Assembly: GCA_011056635.1 (NCBI GenBank)
Contig: DSEO01000096.1
Coordinates: 1-32,689 of the forward strand
DNA: 32,689 nucleotides
Reading direction: 5' to 3'
From: Bacteroides sp.
Lineage (GTDB): Bacteria > Bacteroidota > Bacteroidia > Bacteroidales > GCA-2748055
The notes under the pieces are model-generated. The model saw only the letters and a program-made list of their open reading frames with translations. It made no database searches and was not told the DNA's origin. Positions 24,759 to 32,689 of this stretch are shown in pieces. The translations under genes were made by a program, and so were the position numbers. The first letter of the stretch is position 1. The number at the start of each line of letters is the position of its first letter.

Positions 24759-25729
24759 AGTTCGCCCTGCTGTTCCAGGCGTTTCCAGATCAGGGCGGCA
24801 GCTCCGAGTACTGCAATATTCCTGTTCAGGAGGGCGGATGGGACAATCTCGATCTTATTCCTGTAAATGGGCAGCAGGTGCTCTTCCAGGCTTCGCTTGG
24901 TGGGATTAATGATCCAATTGCCTGCCTTTGCGAGTCCGCCGAATAAAAAGATCCTGGCGGGACTGATGTGGGCTACGGAGTCAGCCAGACACCTTCCCAG
25001 CAGGTAACCGGTTTTTTCAAAGGCTTTGATGGCTATAGGATCACCTTTCTCAGCCAATGTGGTAATCATTTTCGGGCTAAGCCTGGAGAAGGTAATTTTC
25101 CGGAACTCGCTGTCCGCTGTTTCTTCGGCAAGGAGTTCAAAAACAGTTCGCTTGATCCCCGAGGCGGATACATAGGTTTCCAGGCATCCGCGCTTGCCGC
25201 ATCCGCACTGCCGACCGTTTTGCACGGCCATGACATGTCCCAGTTCACCCGCAAAACCGTCGTTTCCATATACGATCTCACCGTTGACGATCAGTCCGCT
25301 CCCCAATCCGGTTCCCAGTGTGATCATGATAAAATGATTGAGCCCCCTGGCTGCTCCGAAAAGCATTTCCCCAAGGGCTGCCGCATTGGCATCATTGGTA
25401 AGTACAGCGGGTACCCCGAATGCTTTTTCGATCAGCTTAACCAGCTCGATCCTGCCTTTCCAGACAAGGTTGGGCGGATATTCGATGCATCCGGTATAAT
25501 AATTCCCGTTGGGTGCTCCTATTCCGATTCCCTTGATGGTAAAACGCTCTTTTTTTCGGTCGATGTGCACATCCAGATGACGATGCAGGGCCATGATGAA
25601 ATCTTCAATAATTTTATGGTCCCGCGTGCTGATCTCATCTTCCAGGTAAATCCTTCCGGATTGATCCACAAGGCCATATTTGGTGAATGTGCCGCCAATA
25701 TCGACCCCGAGGACAACTTCCCTGTGCAT
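24755..25729 (-). CDS. ROK-family sugar kinase (glucokinase-like)
   Basis: The 324-residue protein has the phosphate loop GVDIGGTFTKYG (Asp10) and the catalytic Asp in LTNDANAAALGE (about 113). It also has the substrate Glu and zinc His in FAGELGHVM (about 162 and 165) and the zinc cysteines CGCGKRGCLE (175, 177, 182). No N-terminal DNA-binding domain is present, so it is a kinase and not a NagC-type repressor. It phosphorylates glucose or another hexose/aminosugar; the specificity is not readable. It is the only sugar gene here and is divergent from the universal stress protein. Its 3' end overlaps the lipoprotein gene by 4 bp. Confidence 0.93.
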   Translation of the reverse strand: MHREVVLGVDIGGTFTKYGLVDQSGRIYLEDEISTRDHKIIEDFIMALHRHLDVHIDRKKERFTIKGIGIGAPNGNYYTGCIEYPPNLVWKGRIELVKLIEKAFGVPAVLTNDANAAALGEMLFGAARGLNHFIMITLGTGLGSGLIVNGEIVYGNDGFAGELGHVMAVQNGRQCGCGKRGCLETYVSASGIKRTVFELLAEETADSEFRKITFSRLSPKMITTLAEKGDPIAIKAFEKTGYLLGRCLADSVAHISPARIFLFGGLAKAGNWIINPTKRSLEEHLLPIYRNKIEIVPSALLNRNIAVLGAAALIWKRLEQQGEL

Positions 25730-25748
25730 AACAGATCAATTATTTTTT

Positions 25749-25756
25749 TAAAAGTA
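25749..25756 (-). promoter_or_regulatory. Near-consensus -7 element (TACTTTTA on minus) for the ROK kinase
   Basis: Seven of eight positions match TAnnTTTG, 20 bp upstream of the ATG at 25729. The rest of the 151-bp divergent gap (25730-25880) is AT-rich. An ATAATT-N4-AATTAT repeat at 25859-25874 is of low significance given the composition. Confidence 0.35.
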
Positions 25757-25880
25757 AGAAATATCAGCCATTCACGGAATCAGAAGCAACACGAAATATT
25801 GTTCTGTATGGATGATTTGGTTAAATTAGCTGAGAAAACTCAATGATATTATTATCAAATAATTAAAAAATTATAAACGC

Positions 25881-26735
25881 ATGAACAATTTCATTGTACC
25901 CATCGACTTTTCAATCGAATCTTTGAAAGGCCTGGATTGGGCGGTGCTGTTTTCAAAGAAAAAGCGTGTCCATATCCAGATGGTCTATGTGCTGACAAAC
26001 AGTTCCAGCTTTCAGCCAAGCGTAGTGGAACAGGAACATAAATATGCCGAATCTGAATTTAAAAAACTGTTAATGGAATATCAGACAAAGCTGGGGAATG
26101 ATTCGAAGCTCGGTTATATCATCAAAAAAGGAAAAGTATACCGGGAGGTGGTGAATCAGGTGAATTCCTATAAGAATGCGGTGGTTTCCGCATCCACACA
26201 CGGTGCGTCAGGTTTCGAGGAATTGTTTGTGGGCAGCAATGCGCTCAAGATCATGTCGGCCACAGAGCGGCCGGTCTTCACCCTGCGCCATTCACCCGTA
26301 CCCTCGGAAATCAATAAAATCATTGTGCCCATCAAGCTGCATGTGGATACCAGGCAGAAGGCGCCGGTGGCTGGCGACATGGCAGAATTGTTCGGAGCGG
26401 AGCTGCATGTGATCTCCATTTCCACCACGCAGAATAAACGTGATCTTTCACGGCTGGAATCCTATGCCAGGCAGGTAGCTAATTATTTCAGGGCGAGGAA
26501 ACTCAATACCATTTCAAAAACCCTGGTAGGCGACAACCTGTCCACGCTCACAAGCAACTATGCCGATGCAGTGAATGCGGACATGATCGTGGTCATGTCC
26601 AGTTCCATTGATAAATGGAATGTATTTCTGGGAAGCTATGCCCAGCAAATGGTAAGCAAGTCCACTGTCCCGCTTCTCAGTATTACTCCGAAAGAGAAAC
26701 ATATTCCCTCGGGATTCAGTGCTACGGGTGGGTGA
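25881..26735 (+). CDS. Universal stress protein with two UspA domains
   Basis: The 284-residue protein has an N-terminal UspA domain (NNFIVPIDFSIESLKGLDWA) ending in STHGASGFEELFVGSNALKI. This resembles the ATP-binding motif (Gly-x2-Gly-x9-Gly-Ser) with the first Gly replaced by Ser. The second domain starts at about residue 145 (NKIIVPIKLHVDTRQKAPVA) and is more degenerate at the nucleotide site (VVMSSSIDKWNVFLGS). Tandem Usp proteins are cytoplasmic stress-response factors. The stop lies 17 bp inside the next gene, a hybrid histidine kinase, so the two are translated together. Confidence 0.9.
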   Translation: MNNFIVPIDFSIESLKGLDWAVLFSKKKRVHIQMVYVLTNSSSFQPSVVEQEHKYAESEFKKLLMEYQTKLGNDSKLGYIIKKGKVYREVVNQVNSYKNAVVSASTHGASGFEELFVGSNALKIMSATERPVFTLRHSPVPSEINKIIVPIKLHVDTRQKAPVAGDMAELFGAELHVISISTTQNKRDLSRLESYARQVANYFRARKLNTISKTLVGDNLSTLTSNYADAVNADMIVVMSSSIDKWNVFLGSYAQQMVSKSTVPLLSITPKEKHIPSGFSATGG

Positions 26736-28629
26736 GAAGAAAGACCATATCAGGGAATCGCTCGTAAATGAGCGGGATTTATTAAGAGCCCAGCTGAACG
26801 CATTGATGGAAGCGCTGCCTTTTGCCGCCTGGTTCATGGACAAAAACGGCAATGTGGACATCCGCAGTACCCCGGGAGGTAAATTTCCGCAAGGGATTCC
26901 GCAGGAAGTCGACGAAATAAAAGCACAGGCAGCCACGCATCAGGGCAGGACCAGCCGCACCACGCACTCAAGGGATCAACGGGTATACAACACCGTGAGT
27001 TTTCCGGTTTTCAATGTGCAGGGAGAAATCATCGGCACGGGAGGATACCAGGAGGATATTACCAACCTGACCGGTTCGTTGCAGATCCTTCACCATGAGC
27101 GGGAATACCTGGAGGCGTTGATGGAAAACATGCCGTTATACATTTTCTTTACGGACAGCTGCCACAAATACATCCGGATCAACAGCAGAATGGCCGGGTT
27201 ACTCGGAGTATCCAGTCCCGGTGAAGCCCTGGGCAAAGGAAATGATGAATTTTTTTCCGGCAGGGTTGCCAGGAAAATGATTGAAGAGGACAGGCAAATT
27301 TTTAAGACGGGTGAACCGATCATCAACAGGATCATCTTTTTCGAAGACAACGGGGTGGAGGGTTTCTGGATGGAAAAGAACAAAATACCCATCAGGGATG
27401 AGCTGGGACTGATCAACATGATCGTTGGAATATACCGGGATGTTTCTCCCATGATGGAGATCGAAAACGAGCTTAAGAAAGCCAAAAACAGGGCGGAGGA
27501 ATCAGACCGGCTGAAAACAGCCTTTCTTGCCAACATGTCCCATGAGATCCGGACGCCCATGAACGGGATCATCGGGTTTGCGAATCTTCTGCGGGATCCC
27601 GGTCTATCAGACAGCCAGAAGGATGCATACCTGAAACACATCGACCAGTCATCCCGGCAGCTGTTGCACATCATCGACGACATCATTGATATTTCCAAGA
27701 TCGAATCAGGACAGCTGAAAATCTCCAACAAACCCACACGGATCAACAGTATCATGGATGAGATCTATTCTTCTTATTTTCACCGGATCAGGGGAGATGA
27801 ACCCGGACAAAAAAAATTTTCGTTCAAACTGGAAAAAGGAGAGAAATCCGCAGATTTTACCATTGTGACCGATCCGTTCAGACTGCGGCAGGTATTCAAC
27901 AACCTCATCAACAATGCCATCAAATTCACGAAGAAAGGACGGATCACTTTCGGATATGCCATCAGGGAGCAGCGGCACATCGAATTTTTTGTGAGCGATA
28001 CGGGGATCGGTATTCCAGATGAGCAGAAGGATTTCATATTCAGCCGGTTTGGACAGCTCAGCAGCAAAAAGGAGTACCAGCCTTCGGGAACCGGACTGGG
28101 TCTGCCCATTTCAAAAAACCTTGTGAATCTCATGGGTGGGGAGATGTGGGTGGAATCGAAGGCAGGGGAAGGCACGACCTTTTATTTCACGCTTCCCTTT
28201 GTATCGGAGGAAGTGCATGAAAAGGAGCAGATCCCCATGACCAACAAAACCTACCTCTGGGATGGAAAATCTGTCCTGGTGGTGGAGGATGAAGAGCTTA
28301 ACTGGTATTTTATCAGAGAAATACTCAGGAAAACCGGGGCTGAGATCATCCGCGCGAAAGACGGAAAAGAAGCTGTCGAAATGGCCAAGGAAGGAAAGCC
28401 CGATGCAATTCTTATGGATATAAAAATGCCGGAAATGGATGGATTTGAAGCGACAACACGCATCCGGGAATTCAACAGGGAGGTCCCCATTATTGCGCAA
28501 ACGGCCTATGTGATGGCCGAAGAGCGGGAAAAAAGCCTTCGGGCTGGATGTAACCATTTTATCACCAAACCCATCGACAGGATCATTCTCATGGAATTGA
28601 TTGACAGTTATTTCAATAAAAAAGAATGA
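26719..28629 (+). CDS. Soluble PAS hybrid sensor histidine kinase with C-terminal receiver
   Basis: The 636-residue protein has no transmembrane helix. It has two PAS domains (about 20-120 and 128-245), then HisKA with the phospho-acceptor His275 (NMSHEIRTPMNGIIGF). The ATPase domain has the N box (NNLINNAIKFT), G1 (SDTGIGIP) and G2 (GTGLGLPI). The receiver has VVEDEE, Asp567 (LMDIKMPEMDG) and Lys617 (ITKPID). It is thus a cytoplasmic hybrid kinase, probably sensing redox, gas or a small ligand by PAS. No heme or flavin signature is certain. The start is a GTG at 26719 (or GTG at 26728); no ATG exists in frame until codon 30. It overlaps the Usp gene by 17 bp and ispD by 4 bp. Confidence 0.92.
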   Translation: MLRVGEKKDHIRESLVNERDLLRAQLNALMEALPFAAWFMDKNGNVDIRSTPGGKFPQGIPQEVDEIKAQAATHQGRTSRTTHSRDQRVYNTVSFPVFNVQGEIIGTGGYQEDITNLTGSLQILHHEREYLEALMENMPLYIFFTDSCHKYIRINSRMAGLLGVSSPGEALGKGNDEFFSGRVARKMIEEDRQIFKTGEPIINRIIFFEDNGVEGFWMEKNKIPIRDELGLINMIVGIYRDVSPMMEIENELKKAKNRAEESDRLKTAFLANMSHEIRTPMNGIIGFANLLRDPGLSDSQKDAYLKHIDQSSRQLLHIIDDIIDISKIESGQLKISNKPTRINSIMDEIYSSYFHRIRGDEPGQKKFSFKLEKGEKSADFTIVTDPFRLRQVFNNLINNAIKFTKKGRITFGYAIREQRHIEFFVSDTGIGIPDEQKDFIFSRFGQLSSKKEYQPSGTGLGLPISKNLVNLMGGEMWVESKAGEGTTFYFTLPFVSEEVHEKEQIPMTNKTYLWDGKSVLVVEDEELNWYFIREILRKTGAEIIRAKDGKEAVEMAKEGKPDAILMDIKMPEMDGFEATTRIREFNREVPIIAQTAYVMAEEREKSLRAGCNHFITKPIDRIILMELIDSYFNKKE

Positions 28630-29300
28630 ATGCGGTAGTAGTAGTGGCCGGGGGAGAGGGCCGGCGCATGAAAAGTGATCTTCCCAAGCAATACATGGAT
28701 CTGGCAGGAAAGCCCCTGATCATCCATACTCTGGAACGTTTCCTGGCATTCGATCCGCAAATCAGGATTGTTTTGGTGATGGCGGCAACCCACCGTCATT
28801 TCTGGGATGTGATTTCCATTTCCTATGACCTGGGAACGGAGATTACTGTGGCTCCGGGAGGGAAAAGCAGGTATGAATCGGTAAAAAACGGACTGGCATG
28901 CATTGAAGCGGATTGTATCGTGGGTATCCATGATGCCGTCAGGCCTTTTGTAAGCCTTGCTACCATTGAGCGGTGTTATGCGTCAGCAGCAAGTGAAGGA
29001 AGCGGGATCCCGGTGATCGGAATGGATGAATCGGTCCGGCTGACGGGCAGTGGAAACGGGTCCACCCACCTGGACAGATCCCGGCTGAGACGTGTGCAAA
29101 CCCCGCAGGTTTTCATTTCAGAAATGCTTAAAAAAGCTTACATGCAGCCTTATCGCTCCTCCTTCACAGATGACGCATCCGTATTTGAATCATTTTATAA
29201 AAAGGTCACGCTGGTGGAGGGGAATCCCGAAAATATAAAGATCACCACGCCGGTGGACCTGCAGCTTGCCGCTCTGCTGGTCAATGGCTTTCGCCGTTGA
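28626..29300 (+). CDS. ispD: 2-C-methyl-D-erythritol 4-phosphate cytidylyltransferase
   Basis: IspD converts MEP and CTP into CDP-methylerythritol in the MEP isoprenoid pathway. The 224-residue protein has the nucleotide loop VVAGGEGRRMKSDLPKQY, the TVAPGGKSRYESVKNGL segment, VGIHDAVRPFVS, RRVQTPQVF and FTDDASVFE. All are family signatures. The ATG overlaps the TGA of the upstream kinase gene (ATGA at 28626-28629), coupling an isoprenoid enzyme to a signalling kinase. ispG, a later pathway gene, is at the right edge on the other strand. Confidence 0.95.
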   Translation: MNAVVVVAGGEGRRMKSDLPKQYMDLAGKPLIIHTLERFLAFDPQIRIVLVMAATHRHFWDVISISYDLGTEITVAPGGKSRYESVKNGLACIEADCIVGIHDAVRPFVSLATIERCYASAASEGSGIPVIGMDESVRLTGSGNGSTHLDRSRLRRVQTPQVFISEMLKKAYMQPYRSSFTDDASVFESFYKKVTLVEGNPENIKITTPVDLQLAALLVNGFRR

Positions 29301-29349
29301 AAATTAGCGTCAAATTATTTATTACCTTGCATTCCTGAGCAGGTTGCAT

Positions 29350-30771
29350 ATGGGCGGGGAAATCAAGGTTATGATACTCATTTTCCTGATCTGCCGGACA
29401 CTGGCAGGGATTTCACAGGAACAATCCGTTTTATCCGATGATGAGCTGATTATCCATGACATCCTCATCACCGGGAACAACGTAACCAAAGATCCGATCA
29501 TCGTGAGAGAGCTGGTTTTCGGGATCGGGGATACCATCCGGAAGATTGAACTGTTGCCTGCTTTCCAGCGAAGCAAAGAAAACCTTCTCAACATCTCCCT
29601 CTTCAATTTTGTCCATTTTGATGCCACCCATTTGCCCGGCAACCGGATCGATGTGCATATCAACGTCACCGAACGGTGGTACATCTGGCCGGTACCCATC
29701 CTGGAATATGCCGAACGCAATTTCAGTTCCTTCATACAACACAGGGAATGGGATAAGATCAACTACGGGCTCTGGCTGAAGTGGAACAATTTCAGGGGAA
29801 GGAGGGAACTGCTCACAGGAAAACTCAGGCTGGGTTACGTGGAAGAATATGCGCTGTCCTATCTCATACCCAACATGGGGAAGAAACAACAGCATGGATT
29901 TTCGCTGGGATTTAACATGAATCAGCAGAATGAGATCTTTCTGAATACGGTCAATAACAAGCCAGTTGAATATGAACCCCTGTCCAGGCCTGCCATGGTG
30001 CGCCTCAATGCCTTTATGAATTATACCTATCGCAGAAAGCTTTACACCACCCATGCGTTGCGGTTTGAATATTTCAATTACGAAATATCCGATTCCGTGG
30101 CTGTACGCAATCCGAATTTCCTGGGAGAAGGAAGCACGGACCTGGGTTTTTTTATGCTGACCTACAATTTCAATTACGATCTGAGAGATTCCAAGATCTA
30201 TCCGCTGGAAGGGTTTGCGGTCAGGATCAGGGCGGAACAGATGGGACTCGGGATCATTACGGACTACCCTTACAAAAATCTGCGCTTTACCGGGGTGATC
30301 CTGTTTCATCAGATGATTGCCAACAGGGTTTACTTTAACAATGCTACGAAGGCCAGGTACTCCATGGAAAAAATGATGCCCTATGTGCTGGGGAGGGGAT
30401 TGGGCTACAATGAGTTCCTGAGCGGTTATGAAGAATATGTAATGGACGGGACCGACTATTTCATCACCAAGTATAATCTGAAGTTCCAGGTGATCAGGCC
30501 CACCACCCGCACCATCCCATTCATCCGCATGGAACAGTTCAATAAGGTACATTACGCTGTTTATATCAATATGTTTGCCGATGCGGGGTATGTCAACAAC
30601 ATATTTCCCGCACCCACCAACACCATGGTCAACGACTGGCAATTTTCCGCAGGGATCGGCCTTGATTTTGTCACCTATTACGACCAGGTATTGCGGATTG
30701 ATTATGTGATCAACAAGTACGGAGCACACGGATTATTTTTTCACATTGAAACACCGTTCTTCAGGTGGTAA
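29350..30771 (+). CDS. Omp85/BamA-TamA-like outer-membrane protein with short POTRA region
   Basis: From the ATG at 29350 the protein is 473 residues with a signal peptide (MGGEIKVMILIFLICRTLAG). One POTRA-like domain follows (about 30-110, IIHDILITGNNVTKDPIIVR, then SLFNFVHFD and IDVHINVTERW). The rest is a beta-barrel of about 350 residues with alternating aromatic strands, ending in F-R-W. The barrel contains GRGLGYNEFLSGYEEYVMDG, a loop region of the surface-antigen family. Because only about one POTRA is visible it is not BamA itself (usually five). It may transport or assemble surface or lipid components. A TTG at 29344 and an ATG at 29371 are alternative starts. Confidence 0.85.
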   Translation: MGGEIKVMILIFLICRTLAGISQEQSVLSDDELIIHDILITGNNVTKDPIIVRELVFGIGDTIRKIELLPAFQRSKENLLNISLFNFVHFDATHLPGNRIDVHINVTERWYIWPVPILEYAERNFSSFIQHREWDKINYGLWLKWNNFRGRRELLTGKLRLGYVEEYALSYLIPNMGKKQQHGFSLGFNMNQQNEIFLNTVNNKPVEYEPLSRPAMVRLNAFMNYTYRRKLYTTHALRFEYFNYEISDSVAVRNPNFLGEGSTDLGFFMLTYNFNYDLRDSKIYPLEGFAVRIRAEQMGLGIITDYPYKNLRFTGVILFHQMIANRVYFNNATKARYSMEKMMPYVLGRGLGYNEFLSGYEEYVMDGTDYFITKYNLKFQVIRPTTRTIPFIRMEQFNKVHYAVYINMFADAGYVNNIFPAPTNTMVNDWQFSAGIGLDFVTYYDQVLRIDYVINKYGAHGLFFHIETPFFRW

Positions 30772-30790
30772 ATCATGCATTGAACAGGAT

Positions 30791-31825
30791 ATGAAAACAT
30801 CCAATCAATATTCCGCGATCATTACCCTGCTGGTCATGCTGCTTGCAGCGGGCGGCATCCTGTTGAGCCTGCTGGTGAATTTCAGATACGATTTCCTGGA
30901 GTACCTGATACCCGCCGTCACTGTTACGGCAGGATCCTTCCTGATCATCAAATTCTTCTTCAACCGTTTTGTGGAACAGAAGATCAATCCCATTTTCAAA
31001 ACCATCCGCCGCCATAGCCTGGCCCAGCAGGAGCTGAAAAACCAAATTGAAAAGGAGGATATTGTAAAGGAACTGAACAAAGAAGTGCAGGTCTGGGCCA
31101 ATAACCATACCGAGGAGATCAAAAAACTCAAGCAGCTTGAAAAGTACCGGAAGGATTTCCTGGGGAATGTCTCTCACGAGCTGAAGACCCCCATATTTAA
31201 TGTTCAGGGATACATTCTGACCCTGCTGGACGGGGGAATGGAGGATTCCAACGTGAACCGGCTTTACCTGAAACGGGCTGAAAAAAGCATCAACAGGTTG
31301 ATCAGTATCGTGGATGACCTGGATTCCATTGCCAGGCTTGAATCGGGTGAGTTCAAGTTGAAGATGGAGCCTTTCAACCTGGTGAAGGTTGCGGAAGAGG
31401 TGTTTGAGGACCAGGAGATGCAGGCGAAAAAACGGAATATCCGTCTGGTTTTTGACAGGAGTTACAGCAAACCCGTACAGGTGGTGGGGGACAGAAGGCG
31501 GATCATGGAAGCAATCAGCAACCTGATCAATAATTCCATCAAGTACGGGAAATCCGGGGGGAAAACGACGGTAGGATTTATCGATGCCGGTGAACACGTC
31601 CTGGTGGACATTACAGATAACGGGATCGGGATCGAGGAAGAGAATTTACCCAGGATCTTTGAAAGATTCTTCAGGGTGGATAAAAGCCGTTCCCGGGAAT
31701 CGGGAGGTACCGGGCTCGGTTTGTCCATCGTCAAACATGTGATCCAGGCCCACAAACAGACCATCACTGTGCGAAGCAAGGTGGGCAAGGGGACTTCCTT
31801 CATTTTTTCCATGGACAAAGCATAG
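30791..31825 (+). CDS. PhoR-like membrane sensor histidine kinase (no adjacent regulator)
   Basis: From the ATG at 30791 the protein is 344 residues. It has two transmembrane helices (about 8-29 and 38-56) with only a very short external loop, then a coiled linker. HisKA has His129 (GNVSHELKTPIFNVQGY). The ATPase domain has NLINNSIKYG, DITDNGIGIEEENL, FERFFRVDKSRSRE and GGTGLGLSIVKHV. The architecture fits Bacteroidota PhoR-like kinases. No response regulator gene is in the window; the partner is elsewhere. An open frame extends upstream to 30746 but lies within the barrel gene. It ends 5 bp from the convergent ispG. Confidence 0.9.
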   Translation: MKTSNQYSAIITLLVMLLAAGGILLSLLVNFRYDFLEYLIPAVTVTAGSFLIIKFFFNRFVEQKINPIFKTIRRHSLAQQELKNQIEKEDIVKELNKEVQVWANNHTEEIKKLKQLEKYRKDFLGNVSHELKTPIFNVQGYILTLLDGGMEDSNVNRLYLKRAEKSINRLISIVDDLDSIARLESGEFKLKMEPFNLVKVAEEVFEDQEMQAKKRNIRLVFDRSYSKPVQVVGDRRRIMEAISNLINNSIKYGKSGGKTTVGFIDAGEHVLVDITDNGIGIEEENLPRIFERFFRVDKSRSRESGGTGLGLSIVKHVIQAHKQTITVRSKVGKGTSFIFSMDKA

Positions 31826-31830
31826 TCGCT

Positions 31831-32689
31831 TTACCGGGGATCCTTCCAGTCGCCTTCCTGTTTCATCAGTTCGATCAGGGCTTTCAGTGCTTCCGATTCC
31901 GGGATCCTCCTGCGTACGGGGGTTTTGCCCTTGTAGAGGGTGATCTTACCGGGACCCGCACCCACATATCCGTAATCCGCATCGGCCATTTCGCCGGGAC
32001 CGTTCACGATGCAGCCCATCACAGCAATTTTCAGGGACGGGAGATGGGAGGTAGCCGCCCTGACCTCCCTGAGCCGGGAGAGAATATCAAATTGCGTGCG
32101 TCCGCAGGAAGGGCAGGCAATATAGGTTGTTTTACTGATCCTTGCCCCTGTAGCCTGCAGGATCGTCAGCAGTATTTCATTGATCAGGGGATCATCCATG
32201 TGCGGGTTCTCTACCCACACCGCGTCTATCATGCCGTCAACAAGTAAAGAACCCAGTTCGCCGGCCAGTCTCATCTGGAAGATCCCGGGATCCTTTTCCA
32301 GGCTTTGCCACCTGAAGAGAATGGGTGCCTGGTGATTCCTGGTGCAGAAATCGGACAGGATCAGTTTCACTTCCTGGATGGAGCGGGAACCCTGCTCCAC
32401 CATCAGGATCTTCCGGCCGTTTCCCAGCAGTGCAGGATCTTTTTGCCAGGACGCATGGGGGACAACAAGGGATTTGATGCGGTCCGGGGTCAGATCGGAT
32501 CCCTTTTCCGGGGGAATGGGACTGATGATCTTCACTTTTTTACCGTTGCCGATCCCTGAAACAGGAGAAGCTATGCGGCGTTCGAAATTGAAGGGATCCC
32601 ATGGATGCCCCCGGAATGGATGGTAAGGAAGCTTTGCTGGCCGGGGGAAGAGCCTGATAACCTCTCTGGCCACGGGCATCTCTGTTTCA
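31831..32689 (-). CDS. ispG: 4-hydroxy-3-methylbut-2-enyl-diphosphate synthase (IspG/GcpE), C-terminal part
   Basis: This is the C-terminal portion of IspG, an Fe-S enzyme of the MEP pathway; the N-terminal barrel lies right of base 32689. The cluster-binding motifs are CPSCGRTQFDI and MGCIVNGPGEMADADYGYVG, giving the three cysteine ligands. The stretch upstream of it (FNFERRIASPVSGIGN through QVEQ-like ILMVEQGSRSIQEVKLILSD) belongs to the insertion domain found in long-form IspG of Bacteroidota and plants. The protein ends WKDPR. The frame remains open to the edge, so the Met at 32679 is internal. It is convergent with the PhoR-like kinase, 5 bp apart. Confidence 0.95.
   Translation of the reverse strand, partial: ETEMPVAREVIRLFPRPAKLPYHPFRGHPWDPFNFERRIASPVSGIGNGKKVKIISPIPPEKGSDLTPDRIKSLVVPHASWQKDPALLGNGRKILMVEQGSRSIQEVKLILSDFCTRNHQAPILFRWQSLEKDPGIFQMRLAGELGSLLVDGMIDAVWVENPHMDDPLINEILLTILQATGARISKTTYIACPSCGRTQFDILSRLREVRAATSHLPSLKIAVMGCIVNGPGEMADADYGYVGAGPGKITLYKGKTPVRRRIPESEALKALIELMKQEGDWKDPR

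Noticed and set aside
24968-25846. Plus-strand open frame of 292 codons across the ROK kinase
   Set aside because: The minus-strand ROK protein has all catalytic and zinc motifs; the plus-strand product has none.
29431-30729. Long open frame of 432 codons on the minus strand opposite the Omp85-like gene
   Set aside because: It is the antisense shadow of a well-supported barrel gene, has no recognisable domain and is His/Pro/Gly-rich in the way of mirrored frames.
30773-31597. Minus-strand open frame of 274 codons opposite the PhoR-like kinase
   Set aside because: The kinase has complete H, N, G1 and G2 motifs; the antisense product has no supporting features.

Overview
The window looks like an ordinary core-genome segment of a member of the Bacteroidota, most likely class Bacteroidia. 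Four lines of evidence support this. Several intergenic gaps carry the TAnnTTTG -7 element typical of Bacteroidota promoters. Many protein families are characteristic of the phylum: a DUF4292 lipoprotein, an Ig-like lipoprotein with the QGSPSGGP-type N-terminus, long-form IspG, and PheS with a CxxC-x4-CxxC cluster. Many secreted proteins start directly after a GQ-type signal-peptide end. Coding density is very high. I see no tRNA, rRNA, CRISPR array, insertion sequence or prophage gene.

Layout. 1-8117 (minus): a tightly packed run, read from right to left, of patatin/outer-membrane-barrel protein, TIGR01777 epimerase, polysaccharide flippase, dUTPase, TPR protein, DUF4292 lipoprotein and an EnvC-like M23 murein hydrolase activator that runs off the left edge. 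Several of these genes overlap at ATGA or GTGA. 8170-9910 (plus): cyclophilin and pheS. 9904-10344 (minus): OsmC-like protein, divergent from a cysteine-rich Crp/Fnr regulator at 10409-11110. 11117-14954 (minus): nadA, a MORN-repeat secreted protein, ruvB and a 56-residue two-helix membrane protein. 14955-15388 is the only long gap; it is AT-rich with one GC-richer hairpin.

15389-16263 (plus): rpiB and an IscR/NsrR-like Rrf2 regulator. 16253-16627 (minus): VanZ-like protein. 16758-17906 (plus): hemW. 17886-22812 (minus): read from the right, lgt, a ZIP metal importer, a CDF metal exporter, a RIC-like hemerythrin protein, a LuxR-type regulator overlapping it by 4 bp, and a coiled-coil membrane-anchored protein with its own promoter. 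22938-24758 (plus): Ig-like lipoprotein. 24755-25729 (minus): ROK sugar kinase. 25881-31825 (plus): universal stress protein, soluble PAS hybrid histidine kinase, ispD, an Omp85-type outer-membrane protein and a PhoR-like kinase. 31831-32689 (minus): C-terminal part of ispG.

Themes. Envelope biogenesis dominates (EnvC, flippase, lgt, two Omp85-type barrels, lipoproteins). A second theme is redox or gas sensing, with a cysteine-rich Fnr-like regulator, a three-cysteine Rrf2 protein and a di-iron hemerythrin coupled to a LuxR protein. Two MEP isoprenoid genes, ispD and ispG, lie about 2.5 kb apart. The most unusual items are the hemerythrin/LuxR pair with a degenerate receiver, the absence of space at all six convergent gene junctions, FNR-spaced and other inverted repeats in regulatory gaps, and the possible small RNA in the 434-bp gap.
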